From Chloroflexota bacterium (GTDB taxonomy: Bacteria > Chloroflexota > UBA11872), in contig JAPOVQ010000006.1 in the NCBI GenBank assembly GCA_026708035.1, positions 231,893-295,892 of the forward strand: a stretch of DNA of 64,000 bases, read 5' to 3'. The notes under the pieces were generated by a model. The model did no database searches. It worked only from the letters and a program-made list of their open reading frames with translations, and was not told the DNA's origin. Below are positions 51,411 through 60,600 of this stretch, in pieces. How positions within the stretch are numbered: the stretch's first letter is position 1; each line of letters opens with the position of its first letter. Both the position numbers and the translations under genes were made by a program.

Positions 51411-53180
51411 CTAGAACAAACCCTCGACGTTCTCCAGGAGGTTCCGCCACCACTCCCGGTCCGATCCACGGTCCGCTACGAAGTGGACGGCGTATGCGCC
51501 GTCTTCCTCTACCCGGAGCCATCCGGCGAGGGTCACCACACGGTCCTGGCGGATTCCTCGAAGGGCCTCCCACGGGTCGCGGACGTTCACGCGCTGCACG
51601 TACTCACCCCGGTCGATCTCCATCACCAGCTCGTCGATGCCCTTGGACACGACCGTGCCGCGGACTCTCACGCACCCATCGCGGAACAGGTCTCCGGCCA
51701 CCGCGATCTGCGCGGGCGTCGGGATTGGGGGAGAGTTCAACGGACACGGTTTGTCGCGGGGCGAGAGCACGTCGAGGCTGAACAGGACGACCAGGGCCAC
51801 CACCCCCGTGCCCAGCAGGCTAATCGCCCACATGAGGCACCCTCGAAGGCATCCGCAACCCTTGAGCTCTTCAGTCGGTCTCTCGCCTGGGTGCGGTTGA
51901 TCCTCTTCCGATGGCGGGGCCGGGGCGCCTTCCAGAAGATTCCCCTGCGCTTCCGGTTCACGCGCAGTGTCCTGGACTTCATCGGCGGTCCTGGGGCAGG
52001 CAGTTGTCCCGGTATCCGGCAACTCCAATTGGACTTCGTCGGCGGTCCTGGGTCGGGCAGGTGACTCGGAGTCGGGCGACTCTTCTTCGAGCAGCTCAAG
52101 CTCGAGTTCATACCCCACCCCCGCGGCCGCCTTCGCCGCATCGCCCGACCGTCCGGCCAGCCACCACTCCGATGCATGCATGAAGGCGTGATAGGCCGCG
52201 TCCAGGTCGGCGCCCCGGAGTGGGGGCGCACTGCCCGAGCCAAACCACGGCGGAGCCTTGCCCGCGACGCCGAGCCACCGCTGGGCCGCATTCAGCCCGA
52301 CGGCGTGGGCCAGCATGGAATCGGGTCTGTCCGCAACGCCCGCCAACTCAGGTCTGGCCAGGGACTCTTTCCAGCCAAGCCACTGACCGATCTCAGCCGC
52401 TCCCGCCGGCGTTGGCGTCAGCATGCCCGTCCTTGGCATCGTCATCTGCACTGTCGCAAACGAGTACCCGAGGCCTGCGAACGCGCCGATCAGGACGTTC
52501 GCCCACCACTGGTCCAGCCAAAGGGCCGCCCAAAGCCCGGTGCCAACACCCGTCAAGATGCAAGCGAGCATCCACCAGGTGCCTCCGTCGTCGGAGTTTT
52601 CCCGCCTGACCCGCACCGGGTTGTCGTGGAACAGGCCACGCTGCCGGAGGTAGTCCCCAATCTGGTCGCCGACGGCGTCTTCGCGCTTCTTGATCGCGTC
52701 ATGGAGCGCATCAAGCGTTGTGGGGCGCGACGGCAGGCTGTCGCATATGGTTCGCTCCCACTCGTGCTGCGTGAGACCCTGGCGAGACAGCCGGTAGAGG
52801 AATCCGACCTTTGTTCCGACGGGCTCGATGCGCAGCGTGCCGCGCTGGCACATCTCGATGATGGAGGCCAGCAGGGTTGGGGTCCATGTCATGTGGCCTT
52901 GAAGCACTGATACCGCAGCCGCGGGCATCGAGTCGGGCCGAGGGGTCCCCGAATACCATGGGCTCGCCTGTGGGGGCCGGTACTCGGGCCAAAGCCACAG
53001 CGCGATGATGAGCAGCTGCGCGACGACGACGCCTATCGTGCGAAAGCCCCAGGCCGCCAGCTGCGCCAGGTCCATTTGCTGGAAGTCGGGAAAGCCGCTT
53101 TCGGCGATTGCCCCGCCTGGGTCCATTGCGAAGAGCAGGCCGACGGCGAGAATGACCGCCCCGGCTGTCGCCATGCTCAC
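51411..53180 (-). CDS. DUF2207-like multi-pass membrane protein
   Basis: 589 aa. Membrane helices at about 5-20, 45-65, two between 205 and 245, and one near 455-475. The stretch DSMPAAAVSVLQGHMTWTPT with LASIIEMCQRGTLRIE resembles the cytoplasmic part of DUF2207 (YciQ-like) proteins. An acidic, low-complexity middle (about 360-430) contains two copies of PRTADEVQ. The C-terminal 120 residues lie on the far side of the last helix (VNVRDPWEALRGI). The function is unknown. Convergent or separate from neighbours; no operon partner seen. Confidence 0.6.
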   Translation of the reverse strand: MSMATAGAVILAVGLLFAMDPGGAIAESGFPDFQQMDLAQLAAWGFRTIGVVVAQLLIIALWLWPEYRPPQASPWYSGTPRPDSMPAAAVSVLQGHMTWTPTLLASIIEMCQRGTLRIEPVGTKVGFLYRLSRQGLTQHEWERTICDSLPSRPTTLDALHDAIKKREDAVGDQIGDYLRQRGLFHDNPVRVRRENSDDGGTWWMLACILTGVGTGLWAALWLDQWWANVLIGAFAGLGYSFATVQMTMPRTGMLTPTPAGAAEIGQWLGWKESLARPELAGVADRPDSMLAHAVGLNAAQRWLGVAGKAPPWFGSGSAPPLRGADLDAAYHAFMHASEWWLAGRSGDAAKAAAGVGYELELELLEEESPDSESPARPRTADEVQLELPDTGTTACPRTADEVQDTAREPEAQGNLLEGAPAPPSEEDQPHPGERPTEELKGCGCLRGCLMWAISLLGTGVVALVVLFSLDVLSPRDKPCPLNSPPIPTPAQIAVAGDLFRDGCVRVRGTVVSKGIDELVMEIDRGEYVQRVNVRDPWEALRGIRQDRVVTLAGWLRVEEDGAYAVHFVADRGSDREWWRNLLENVEGLF

Positions 53181-53486
53181 GACGGCCTACCTTCTCTGAT
53201 CAGATATTCCCTTCCAAGACGGGCCAGACCATGATGGAGTACGCGCGGACCTGACGACAGGTCCAGCACGAGGGTCGATGTGAACGTTCTTGATTGCGTC
53301 AAGCGTGGTGGACGGAATGGGACTCGCCCCCCGACTACATTATGTCAATGTGTCGTCCTTACCGGCTGAGCCATTCGCGAATGGCGCAGCTCGCCGTGCG
53401 AGTGGGCCGCAGCGGACCTCGTCGGCGTACGCGCCCCCAGCGCGTGCGGCGCATACTTGGGGCGCGCGCGATCGAGAATCCGTCCC

Positions 53487-53546
53487 ATGACCACGCCCGA
53501 CCCGGTGCCGGTGTCGGTGACCGACATCCACCGAATGAAAGGCTGA
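53487..53546 (+). other. Short upstream ORF resembling the PanB N terminus
   Basis: 19 codons (MTTPDPVPVSVTDIHRMKG, then TGA). The VSVTDIHRMKG part resembles the start of ketopantoate hydroxymethyltransferase (PanB), which often reads VTV-x-DI-xx-MK. It stops 12 nt before the permease start and overlaps its SD. It may be a gene remnant, a leader ORF or chance. The 378-nt gap 53181-53558 is otherwise without a gene. Confidence 0.3.
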
Positions 53547-53558
53547 GGAGGGGGCCTC

Positions 53559-55298
53559 TTGGCTTCAGCCGGCGCCGAGGAACGCATCCGGTACGAACCC
53601 GACGAGCGATGTCCGCCGTTGGTGGCGATTGGCGTCGGCATTCAGGGGGTTTTGCTGGCGCTCGCTCCGCTGGTGGTCGTCGCCGCCATCAGTGGCGTCG
53701 CGGCCGGCCAGGACGAGCGCCAGCTGAGGTGGACCCTGGTCGCGGCCCTGGCCGTCGGCGGCATCGTCACCATCCTCCAGGCGGCGCGCGTCGGGCGCGT
53801 GGGCCTCGGGCACATCATGATCATGGGGGTCACCCCCAACTACATCGCGGTCTCGGTGTTGGCGTTGGCGGAGGGCGGGCCGTCCACGCTGGCGAGCCTC
53901 CTCGTGCTTTCGTCGGTGTTCTACTTCGCCGTGGCGGCTTGGCTGCCGCAGTTGCGACGCGTCATGACCCCCGCCGTATCCGGCACGGTGCTGATGCTCA
54001 TCGCGGTGACCCTGCTCCCGATCGCCTGGGATCGGCTGGTGGAAGTTCCTGACGGCGCGCCGGCATTCGGAGGACCGGGCGTCGCCGCCGTCACGTTGGT
54101 CGTCACCACGATCCTCGCCCTGCGTGCGCCTCGGCAATGGCGGATCTGGTCGCCGCTGGCGGGGATCGGGGCCGGCTGCGTCGCTGCGGTGCTGCTCGGC
54201 CTCTATGACTTCGGGCGCGTGGTCGACGCCCCCTGGTTTGGGCTTCCCGACGCCGGGTTTCCCGGACTGAACCTCACGCCGACGGCGGGGTTCTGGGCGC
54301 TGTTGCCGATGTTCCTGGTGGTAACCGTCGTCCAGTCGATCAAGGCCGTCGGCGACGGTGTGGTGGTGCAGCTAGTCGCCTGGCGCCGGCCGCGGGCGAC
54401 TGACTTCCGTCTGATTCAGGGGACGATCTACGCGAGCGCGTTGGGCACGCTCATCGCAGGCCTGGCGGGCACGCCGCCCACGAGCGCGTTCTCGGCGTCG
54501 ACGGTTTCGCTGATCAGCTTCACCGGGGTCGCCGCGCGCCGCGTCGCCTATGCCATGGGGATCATCCTCGTGGGACTGGCCGTCTTGCCCAAGCTGACGG
54601 GCCTGATGCTCACCATTCCCAACCCGGTGATGGGAGGGTTCCTGTTGACGGCCGTTGGCATGCTCTTCGTCGAAGGCGTGCGGACGGTCGCTCGCGGGGG
54701 GCTGGACGCACCAACGACCCTGGTGGTGAGCCTGGCGTTTGCGCTGGGCGTGGGATTCGAGCAGCACAACGTTCTTGAAGGCGTGGTCCCCAGCCCCTGG
54801 AGCTCGTTGCTTGGCAACGGCATCACCGTCGGCGCCGCAACCGCGATCGGCCTCACCCTCTTCCTCGAGGTCACCAAGCCCAAACGCCGGCGCTTCGAGG
54901 GTCGGCTCGACATGGCCGACCTGCCGCGACTCGACGCCTATCTGCAGGAGATTGCCGCGGCCATGCGGTGGAACGCCGCATCAACCGAGCGGCTGCGATC
55001 CGCCGGCGAGGAGACGCTTTCGAGCTTGATGCAGCCGGCTGACGGCCACGCCGAGGGCAAGCCGCCGCGCCTGGTCGTCACGGCAAGTCCCGAGGGTCCG
55101 GCGGTCGAACTCGAGTTCGTGGCCGCAGTCGACGAGGAAAACCTGGCCGATCGCCTGGCCTATCTCTCCGACCACGACGAGTCACCGGCTGAGTGGGATG
55201 TCTCATTTCGCCTGCTCCGCCACTACGCGTCCTCGGTCCGGCACCAGAAGTACCACGGCATCGACGTCGTCACCGTGCGGGTCGACGGATCGCCCTGA
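53559..55298 (+). CDS. Nucleobase (xanthine/uracil)-type permease fused to a C-terminal ATPase-like domain
   Basis: 579 aa. Residues 1-445 make about 12-14 helices of the nucleobase:cation symporter-2 fold (LGHIMIMGVTPNYIAV; TPPTSAFSASTVSLISFTGV near residue 310, the helix-10 signature region). Residues 450-579 form a soluble domain (MADLPRLDAYLQEIAAAMRW, ASTERLRSAGEETLSSLM, RHQKYHGIDVVTVRV) resembling a histidine-kinase-type ATPase fold with a degenerate N-box. TTG at 53559 is supported by GAGGAGGGG 7 nt upstream. It imports purines or uracil by family; the role of the extra domain is unknown. Confidence 0.85.
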   Translation: MASAGAEERIRYEPDERCPPLVAIGVGIQGVLLALAPLVVVAAISGVAAGQDERQLRWTLVAALAVGGIVTILQAARVGRVGLGHIMIMGVTPNYIAVSVLALAEGGPSTLASLLVLSSVFYFAVAAWLPQLRRVMTPAVSGTVLMLIAVTLLPIAWDRLVEVPDGAPAFGGPGVAAVTLVVTTILALRAPRQWRIWSPLAGIGAGCVAAVLLGLYDFGRVVDAPWFGLPDAGFPGLNLTPTAGFWALLPMFLVVTVVQSIKAVGDGVVVQLVAWRRPRATDFRLIQGTIYASALGTLIAGLAGTPPTSAFSASTVSLISFTGVAARRVAYAMGIILVGLAVLPKLTGLMLTIPNPVMGGFLLTAVGMLFVEGVRTVARGGLDAPTTLVVSLAFALGVGFEQHNVLEGVVPSPWSSLLGNGITVGAATAIGLTLFLEVTKPKRRRFEGRLDMADLPRLDAYLQEIAAAMRWNAASTERLRSAGEETLSSLMQPADGHAEGKPPRLVVTASPEGPAVELEFVAAVDEENLADRLAYLSDHDESPAEWDVSFRLLRHYASSVRHQKYHGIDVVTVRVDGSP

Positions 55299-55326
55299 CA
55301 CCGGCTGACGCGATGGCTTCGGGCGG

Positions 55327-56235
55327 TCAGTCGCCGTCAAGCTCCGACAGAAAGCCACGCACCACCTCGGCGCAGGCTTGCGGTTGTTCCAGCTGCAGGA
55401 AGTGCGTCGTCTCAGGCAAAAAGTCGTAGTCGACCATGAGCACGTGGCTGAGATCGAAGGTCGGAAGATATGAATACGGCAAGGTTGGATCGGCGCCGAC
55501 GACCTTGACGGGGCACTGCAGCGCATCGAAGTCCACCAACACGGCAAACGCGCTGGCGTAGTCGATGATTTGGGCCTCGAATTCGCGCGGGCATCGCAGC
55601 TCGAAACCCTCGCCGTCGGCGGACTTCCGCAGCGTGGCGCGCGCCACGAGATCGAACACGCCGGGGACGCTGCGGTAGTAGGTCGGAATGAAGCTCAGCA
55701 GATCCGCGAGCTGTTCCGTGCTTTGAAACCGCTCGGTGCGGCGACGGGCCGCGGCGGCCGTTCGCATGGCCGCGGCGTCAAAGTCTTCATAGCTTCGGCC
55801 GGGCTTGCAGAGCGGAGGGTCGAAGAGCACCAGCGCGTCGAATTCGCCGCCCGTGGTCGGCGACAGCAGGGTCGTAAGCGCCGAAAATGAATGGAATATG
55901 CCGACTTTCGGCTTGCTTCCGAAGTGTCGATCGATCGCTTGCATGATTCGGTCGTGATCGAGAACCAGCGTCGGCACGTTGTGGTCGGCCAGGGAAGTGA
56001 CGGCGTTCCAGCCGTGATTTCGCAGGTCGTAGACGATCAGGTCGAAATCATCGGCCAGGAGCGACCAAAACGGGTAGTAGAGGTCGATTGCCAGACCGTT
56101 GCCGTGGCTCAGGACCAGCCGCGGGCCTGCCGGATTCCCGTGACGACGCAGCGTGACCACGGTGTCGTCGTCCACGCGCACTTCGTGAATGGAAAGCGGC
56201 TCCGGCACCTGCCACACGGTTTCGTCGGTCGTCAT
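55327..56235 (-). CDS. Alpha/beta hydrolase, last gene of the PKS cluster
   Basis: 302 aa. RLVLSHGNGLAIDLYYPFWS contains the oxyanion HG motif; the nucleophile elbow reads GIFHSFSALTT (Ser instead of the classical G-x-S-x-G pattern, with Ser-x-Ser). The acid is in VVGADPTLPY and the His in ETTHFLQLEQP. The ATG at 56235 overlaps the phosphopantetheinyl transferase stop by 4 nt. Being in the PKS operon, it may be an editing or release thioesterase, but general esterase activity is as likely from sequence. Confidence 0.78.
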   Translation of the reverse strand: MTTDETVWQVPEPLSIHEVRVDDDTVVTLRRHGNPAGPRLVLSHGNGLAIDLYYPFWSLLADDFDLIVYDLRNHGWNAVTSLADHNVPTLVLDHDRIMQAIDRHFGSKPKVGIFHSFSALTTLLSPTTGGEFDALVLFDPPLCKPGRSYEDFDAAAMRTAAAARRRTERFQSTEQLADLLSFIPTYYRSVPGVFDLVARATLRKSADGEGFELRCPREFEAQIIDYASAFAVLVDFDALQCPVKVVGADPTLPYSYLPTFDLSHVLMVDYDFLPETTHFLQLEQPQACAEVVRGFLSELDGD

Positions 56236-56993
56236 GAGTTCGCCGGCGTTTCCAGCGCGCTGCCGTTGCCGCGGCTGGGTCCGGGCGCGGCGCAAAGTTC
56301 GTGGGCGACGGCAGCGGCGAATTGGTCGTTGCTCAGATCATCCAGCCGCCACCGAACGCCCGGAATTTCGGGCGATTTCAACGTGGACCGGGTCGTGCCG
56401 CCGAGCATGGCCGACGGGATTTGAACGCGAGACGGATCCAGGGCCATGCCCTTCCCGTGGGCTTTGATCAGCGCTTCCTTCATCGTCCAGAGCTTGAAGA
56501 ACAAGTGTGTCCGCGCATCGCCGCGCGTGCGGGCGAGTAGCGCTTGCTCCTGTTCGCCAAGCACGGTCTCCACCAGGAGATCGAGATTGCGGTGAGCGAC
56601 GCGCTCCTCGATATCCACCCCCAGCCGGCCGGCCGGCGCGAACGCGATCAACCCATGGCCGCCGCTGTGGCTCACGTTGAAACTTTCGGGGACCGGCATC
56701 CCCTCCACCGTGGCAAACGGCTTGCCGTGCCGGGACTCCTCAAACGCCAACTGCCCGTTCTCGCACTCGAGCCGGCGACAGAGAATGGCGCGCAGGGCCG
56801 CGCGGCACAAGCCAAACCGGCGCCGGGGACCGGCGAACTGAAAACGTCGCCAGCGGGATTGCTCGGACTCATCCAGCCACCCCAACGCCTCGGCCTCTCG
56901 GGCCGCGTTCGGCGTCAGGTCGACGTGGATGACCGTCGCGTCGCCCACCAGCTTGAACGGGCGCCACCAGTCCCCGACACGCGAAGCACTCAT
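56232..56993 (-). CDS. Sfp-type 4'-phosphopantetheinyl transferase
   Basis: 253 aa. It adds the phosphopantetheine arm to carrier proteins of PKS/NRPS type. Motifs: FNVSHSGGHGLIAF, the Mg-binding LGVDIEERV, and KLWTMKEALIKAHGKGM (W-x-x-KEA-x-x-K). RRFGLCRAALRAIL is the conserved N-terminal helix. Larger than AcpS and of Sfp/EntD size. Located between the ACP gene (68 nt upstream) and the hydrolase, as expected for activation of the PKS ACP domains. CoA comes from the coaX/coaBC pathway. Confidence 0.92.
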   Translation of the reverse strand: MSASRVGDWWRPFKLVGDATVIHVDLTPNAAREAEALGWLDESEQSRWRRFQFAGPRRRFGLCRAALRAILCRRLECENGQLAFEESRHGKPFATVEGMPVPESFNVSHSGGHGLIAFAPAGRLGVDIEERVAHRNLDLLVETVLGEQEQALLARTRGDARTHLFFKLWTMKEALIKAHGKGMALDPSRVQIPSAMLGGTTRSTLKSPEIPGVRWRLDDLSNDQFAAAVAHELCAAPGPSRGNGSALETPANS

Positions 56994-57061
56994 GGTCTAG
57001 CCTGGCGGTTCGCGTCGGCTCCCCATGCGCAACAGCATGGCCCCCTCGCGGGAGCGTGACG

Positions 57062-57307
57062 CTAGGCGGCTTGGGCGTCGATGTACGCGGCCAGGTCCTT
57101 CAGGGTGCTGAAGCCCGCGCAGTCGTCGGGCGTGAGCGGGACGTCGAACTCGGCGACGATGACCTTGGCGAACGCCACGAAGTCCATGGAAGGAACCCCG
57201 GCATCGGAAAGGTTGGCGTTCAAGTCGTCCGGAACGGACACGGGCTGCCCGTCCACTTCGAGGTTCTCTGCAACGAGCTTCTGGATGCGTTCTGCCGTCG
57301 ACGCCAT
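57062..57307 (-). CDS. Stand-alone acyl carrier protein
   Basis: 81 aa. Four-helix ACP with the phosphopantetheine Ser40 in DAGVPSMDFVAFAKVI. The usual GxDSL motif reads VPSMD, so Asp before the Ser is Pro. Otherwise the start (ERIQKLVAENLEVDGQPV) and end (STLKDLAAYIDAQAA) are typical. It lies 374 nt after the PKS stop and 68 nt before the transferase gene. It is the likely partner for the PKS C-terminal KS, which has no ACP of its own behind it. Confidence 0.88.
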   Translation of the reverse strand: MASTAERIQKLVAENLEVDGQPVSVPDDLNANLSDAGVPSMDFVAFAKVIVAEFDVPLTPDDCAGFSTLKDLAAYIDAQAA

Positions 57308-57409
57308 GGATCAATCCTGTCCTGGAAACACCAGTTGGGCAAAGAGGCTGCCAGTGTAGTGAGCGGACGGAAGGCAATCAATGTGGCGGGAAGTGGGCGA
57401 GTTGGAGGC

Positions 57410-57640
57410 CGTCATTCCGGCGGAGAGATCGTCGAAGGGCCCCAAGCGGATTGCGGTCAAGCCTCGAACTGTAGGCTGGCTCCTCCACGTTCCAGTACGC
57501 GCCGGTCGGCCCGCGTCCTTCGAGTGTCATTCCACAGTCCCCACCATGTCTCTTCGAGCGAAGCGAGAATTCTAGGTGGGACGCGAGAAGGCGCGGCGTC
57601 CTTAGATTCCTCGCTGCGTTCGAATGACATTTCCGTCAAA
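57410..57640. repeat. Dispersed repeats between PKS and ACP genes
   Basis: The 374-nt gap has no gene. It holds GTCATTCCGGCGGAGAG, GAGCGAAGCGAGAATTCTAGG and GATTCCTCGCTGCGTTCGAATGACA, partial copies of a CTTCGAGTGTCATTC/GAATGACA inverted repeat. A transcript from the PKS would have to read through it. Confidence 0.6.
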
Positions 57641-57681
57641 CCGGCGAAGGGCTTGCCCCGTGCGCGAGGTGGGGCCGAAAT

Positions 57682-60600
57682 CTAGGCCCAGTGATGCCGG
57701 CGCTGGAAGGGATAGCTTGGCAGTGCAACCCGGCGCCGCGTCTCGCCCACGAACAGCGCTGGAAGGTCAATCCCGAGGCCGGCCTCGTACGCGCCGGCGA
57801 CCGCCGCCACGAATCCGAATTCGGATTCCGAGCTCGGGCCATCGTCGGCCGGCTGCCGCAGGCTGCTGATCACGACCGGCGCTGCAACGGCTTCGGCGCC
57901 GGGCGCCGCATTCGGCCAGGCGGGAGCGACCTGCGGTCCCAGCGCCGCATGGGGCCCGATCTCGACGACTACGTCCACGCTCAGGGTTGCCAACGTCTCG
58001 ACGCAACGGCCGAAGGCCGCCGGCTCGCGCGCCTGGCGATGCCAGTAGGCCGCATCGAGCGCGTCGTCCGATGCGAGCACACGGCCGGTTACGCCGCTGA
58101 CCAGGGTCGACGACGGACTCGCAACCGCAACATCCTCGAGCGCGGCCTCCAGGCTGCCTTCGAGAGCCAATCCGGGTCCCGGCAGCGCCGACATGAGCGC
58201 GCCGCGCGCCACGGCAAAGCGCAGGCCGTCTTCCAGGCTCAACACTCCCGCCGCCTGGGCCGCCGCGATCTCTCCGAGCCCATGTCCCACCACCACGCCG
58301 GGCCGAATGCCCAGGCTCGCCCAAAGCGCCGTCAGCGCGCACTCCAGGGCATAGATGCCTGGATGCGCCCAGGCGGTGTCGTTCAAGTCGCCCGCGGCAT
58401 CGCCCCGACCGAACATCACGTCGAGCAGCGACGCGCCGCGCACGTCACGGACGACCGCGTCACAGCGCTCCAGCACCGCCCGCGCCACCGGCTCGGTCTC
58501 GTACAGCGTCTGACCCATCCCGGGCCACTGGCTGCCCTGGCCGGTGTAGGCAAAGGCCACCCGCCGCGGCGTCTCCGGCTGCGGTTCGAACGGCGATTGG
58601 GCGATGGTCCGCAACCGCTCGCCCAGCGAAGCGGCGTCGTGGAACACCACGCCCGCGCGATGGTCAAGGTGACTGCGCCCCACGCTCGCCGTCCAGGCCA
58701 TGTCCGCGAGGTCGGGACCGCCGACGGCGCCGTTGCTTGCGGCCGGCCCGCCTTGCTCGCCGAGCCATGCCGCGTAGCGTTCGGCCAGGTCTCGCAGCGC
58801 CTGGTCGGACTTGGCGGAAAGCGGCAGCAACCGCGTCCGGCGCTCGCCGATTCCGTCTGTCGCTGCCGGCAGGTCAGCCAGCGACTCGGGCAGCGACACC
58901 GGCACGGGCTGCCGGGCCCCGGTCGGGACGCCAACGTTGTCGGATGTAGCAGACGGGCCCTGCGGCGAGTCGTAGCCCGCCACGACGACGTTGGCGTTGG
59001 CGCCCGACATGCCAAACGCGCTGACAGATGCCAGGGGCGGCCGATCGGGAGTCTGCGGCCAGGGGATGTCGCTTGACGCCACGCGGACCGGCAGCCGGTC
59101 CCAGTCGATTTGCGTGCTTGGGGTGTTGAAATGCAGCTGCCCGGGAATAACCCCCTGGTGCATCGCCAGCACAGTCTTGATCAAGCTGGCAATGCCCGCC
59201 GCCCATTCCGTATGGCCGATGTTGGCCTTGACGGAGCCGAGCACCAGTGGGCGGTCCGCGTCGCGGCCCTGGCCGTAGACGGCCGCCGCCGCATGGACCT
59301 CGATCGGGTCGCCCAAGGCCGAGCCGGCGCCGTGCGTCTCCAAGTAGTCCACGTCCGCAGGCGCAACGCCGGCCCGCGAGAGGGCATCTTGAAGCAGCCT
59401 CTCCTGGGCCGGACCGTTTGGCACGGTGAGGCCCGCGCTTGCCCCGTTTTGATTGACCGCCGCGCCGCGAACGACGCCCCAAATTCGGTCGCCGTCCGCT
59501 TCGGCATCCCGCAAGCGCTTCAGCACCACCATGCCGCACCCGTCACTGCGCACGAAGCCGTCCGCGTCCGCATCGAAGGTCCGAGAGCGCCCGCTCGGCG
59601 ACAACATTCCGAGATCGTTCAGGAACCGCGTGATTCCGCGGGACAGCGGGATACTCACGCCGCCGACCAGCGCCATATTCACCTCGCCGCGCTGGAGACC
59701 GGCCACTGCCTGGTGCACCGCAACTAGCGACGACGCGCAGACCGCGTCCAGTGGAATCGCCGGCCCTTCCAGCCCAAACACGAAGGCCAAACGTCCAACG
59801 GCCATGCTGCCGGCGGTACCGACAAAGCTGTCGGGCTGGCCGCTGGCCGCGATCACGTCGCGGTATTCGTTGCCGCCAAGCCCTACGTAAACGCCGGTGC
59901 TGCTGCCACGGAGTCGGTCCGGATCGATGCCCGCATCCTCGAGCGCGTGCCAGGTCGTCTCCAGCAGCAGCCGCTGGCGCGGGTCCATGCCGCGCGCCTC
60001 GATCGGCGAGATGCGGAAGAAGCGCGAGTCGAATTGCTCGATGCCTTGGATAAACGCGCCGCGGCGAAACACGGGGTCTTCGGCCGCCGGGTCTCCAAAC
60101 AGCCCCGTCCAGGAACCGGCCATGTCGCGCGCCTCCGTCACGGGGTCCACGCCCGCTTCGAGCTGCCGCCAGAAGTCCAGCGGGTCGTCCGCGCCGGGGA
60201 AGCGGCATGCGATGCCGACGATCGCGATGCCGTCATCCTCTTGCGGGAACTGGGAAGCGGGCGCGGGCGCCTCCGGCTCCGGCGCCGGCGCGACGCCGCC
60301 GACCTGGCCGAGCTCGTCGACCAGATGGCGCGCGAGGCTGGCGACGTCCGGATAGTCGAACACCAGCGTGTTCGAGGCCACGTATTCGTCCGCGAACGCC
60401 CGGTTCAGCCGGTTTCGCAGCTCCACCGCCATCAGCGAGTCCATGCCCAGGTCGAAGAACCCGACCGTCGGCGAGGGCGTGGAAGTCAACCGCAGCACCG
60501 CCTGCAACTCCTGCTGCAGGAAGGACACCAGCACTTGCTCGGGATCGGCCGCCGGCGCACTTCGCAGTTGGGTCAGCAGATCATCCGACGAGGTCGCGGC

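Noticed and set aside
53305..53379. tRNA-like fold on the minus strand (CCATTC/GAATGG ends, CGAGTCCC, nearby ACCA)
   Set aside because: The anticodon loop lacks U33, the D-stem does not pair, and the CCA is not next to the acceptor stem. At most a degraded relic.
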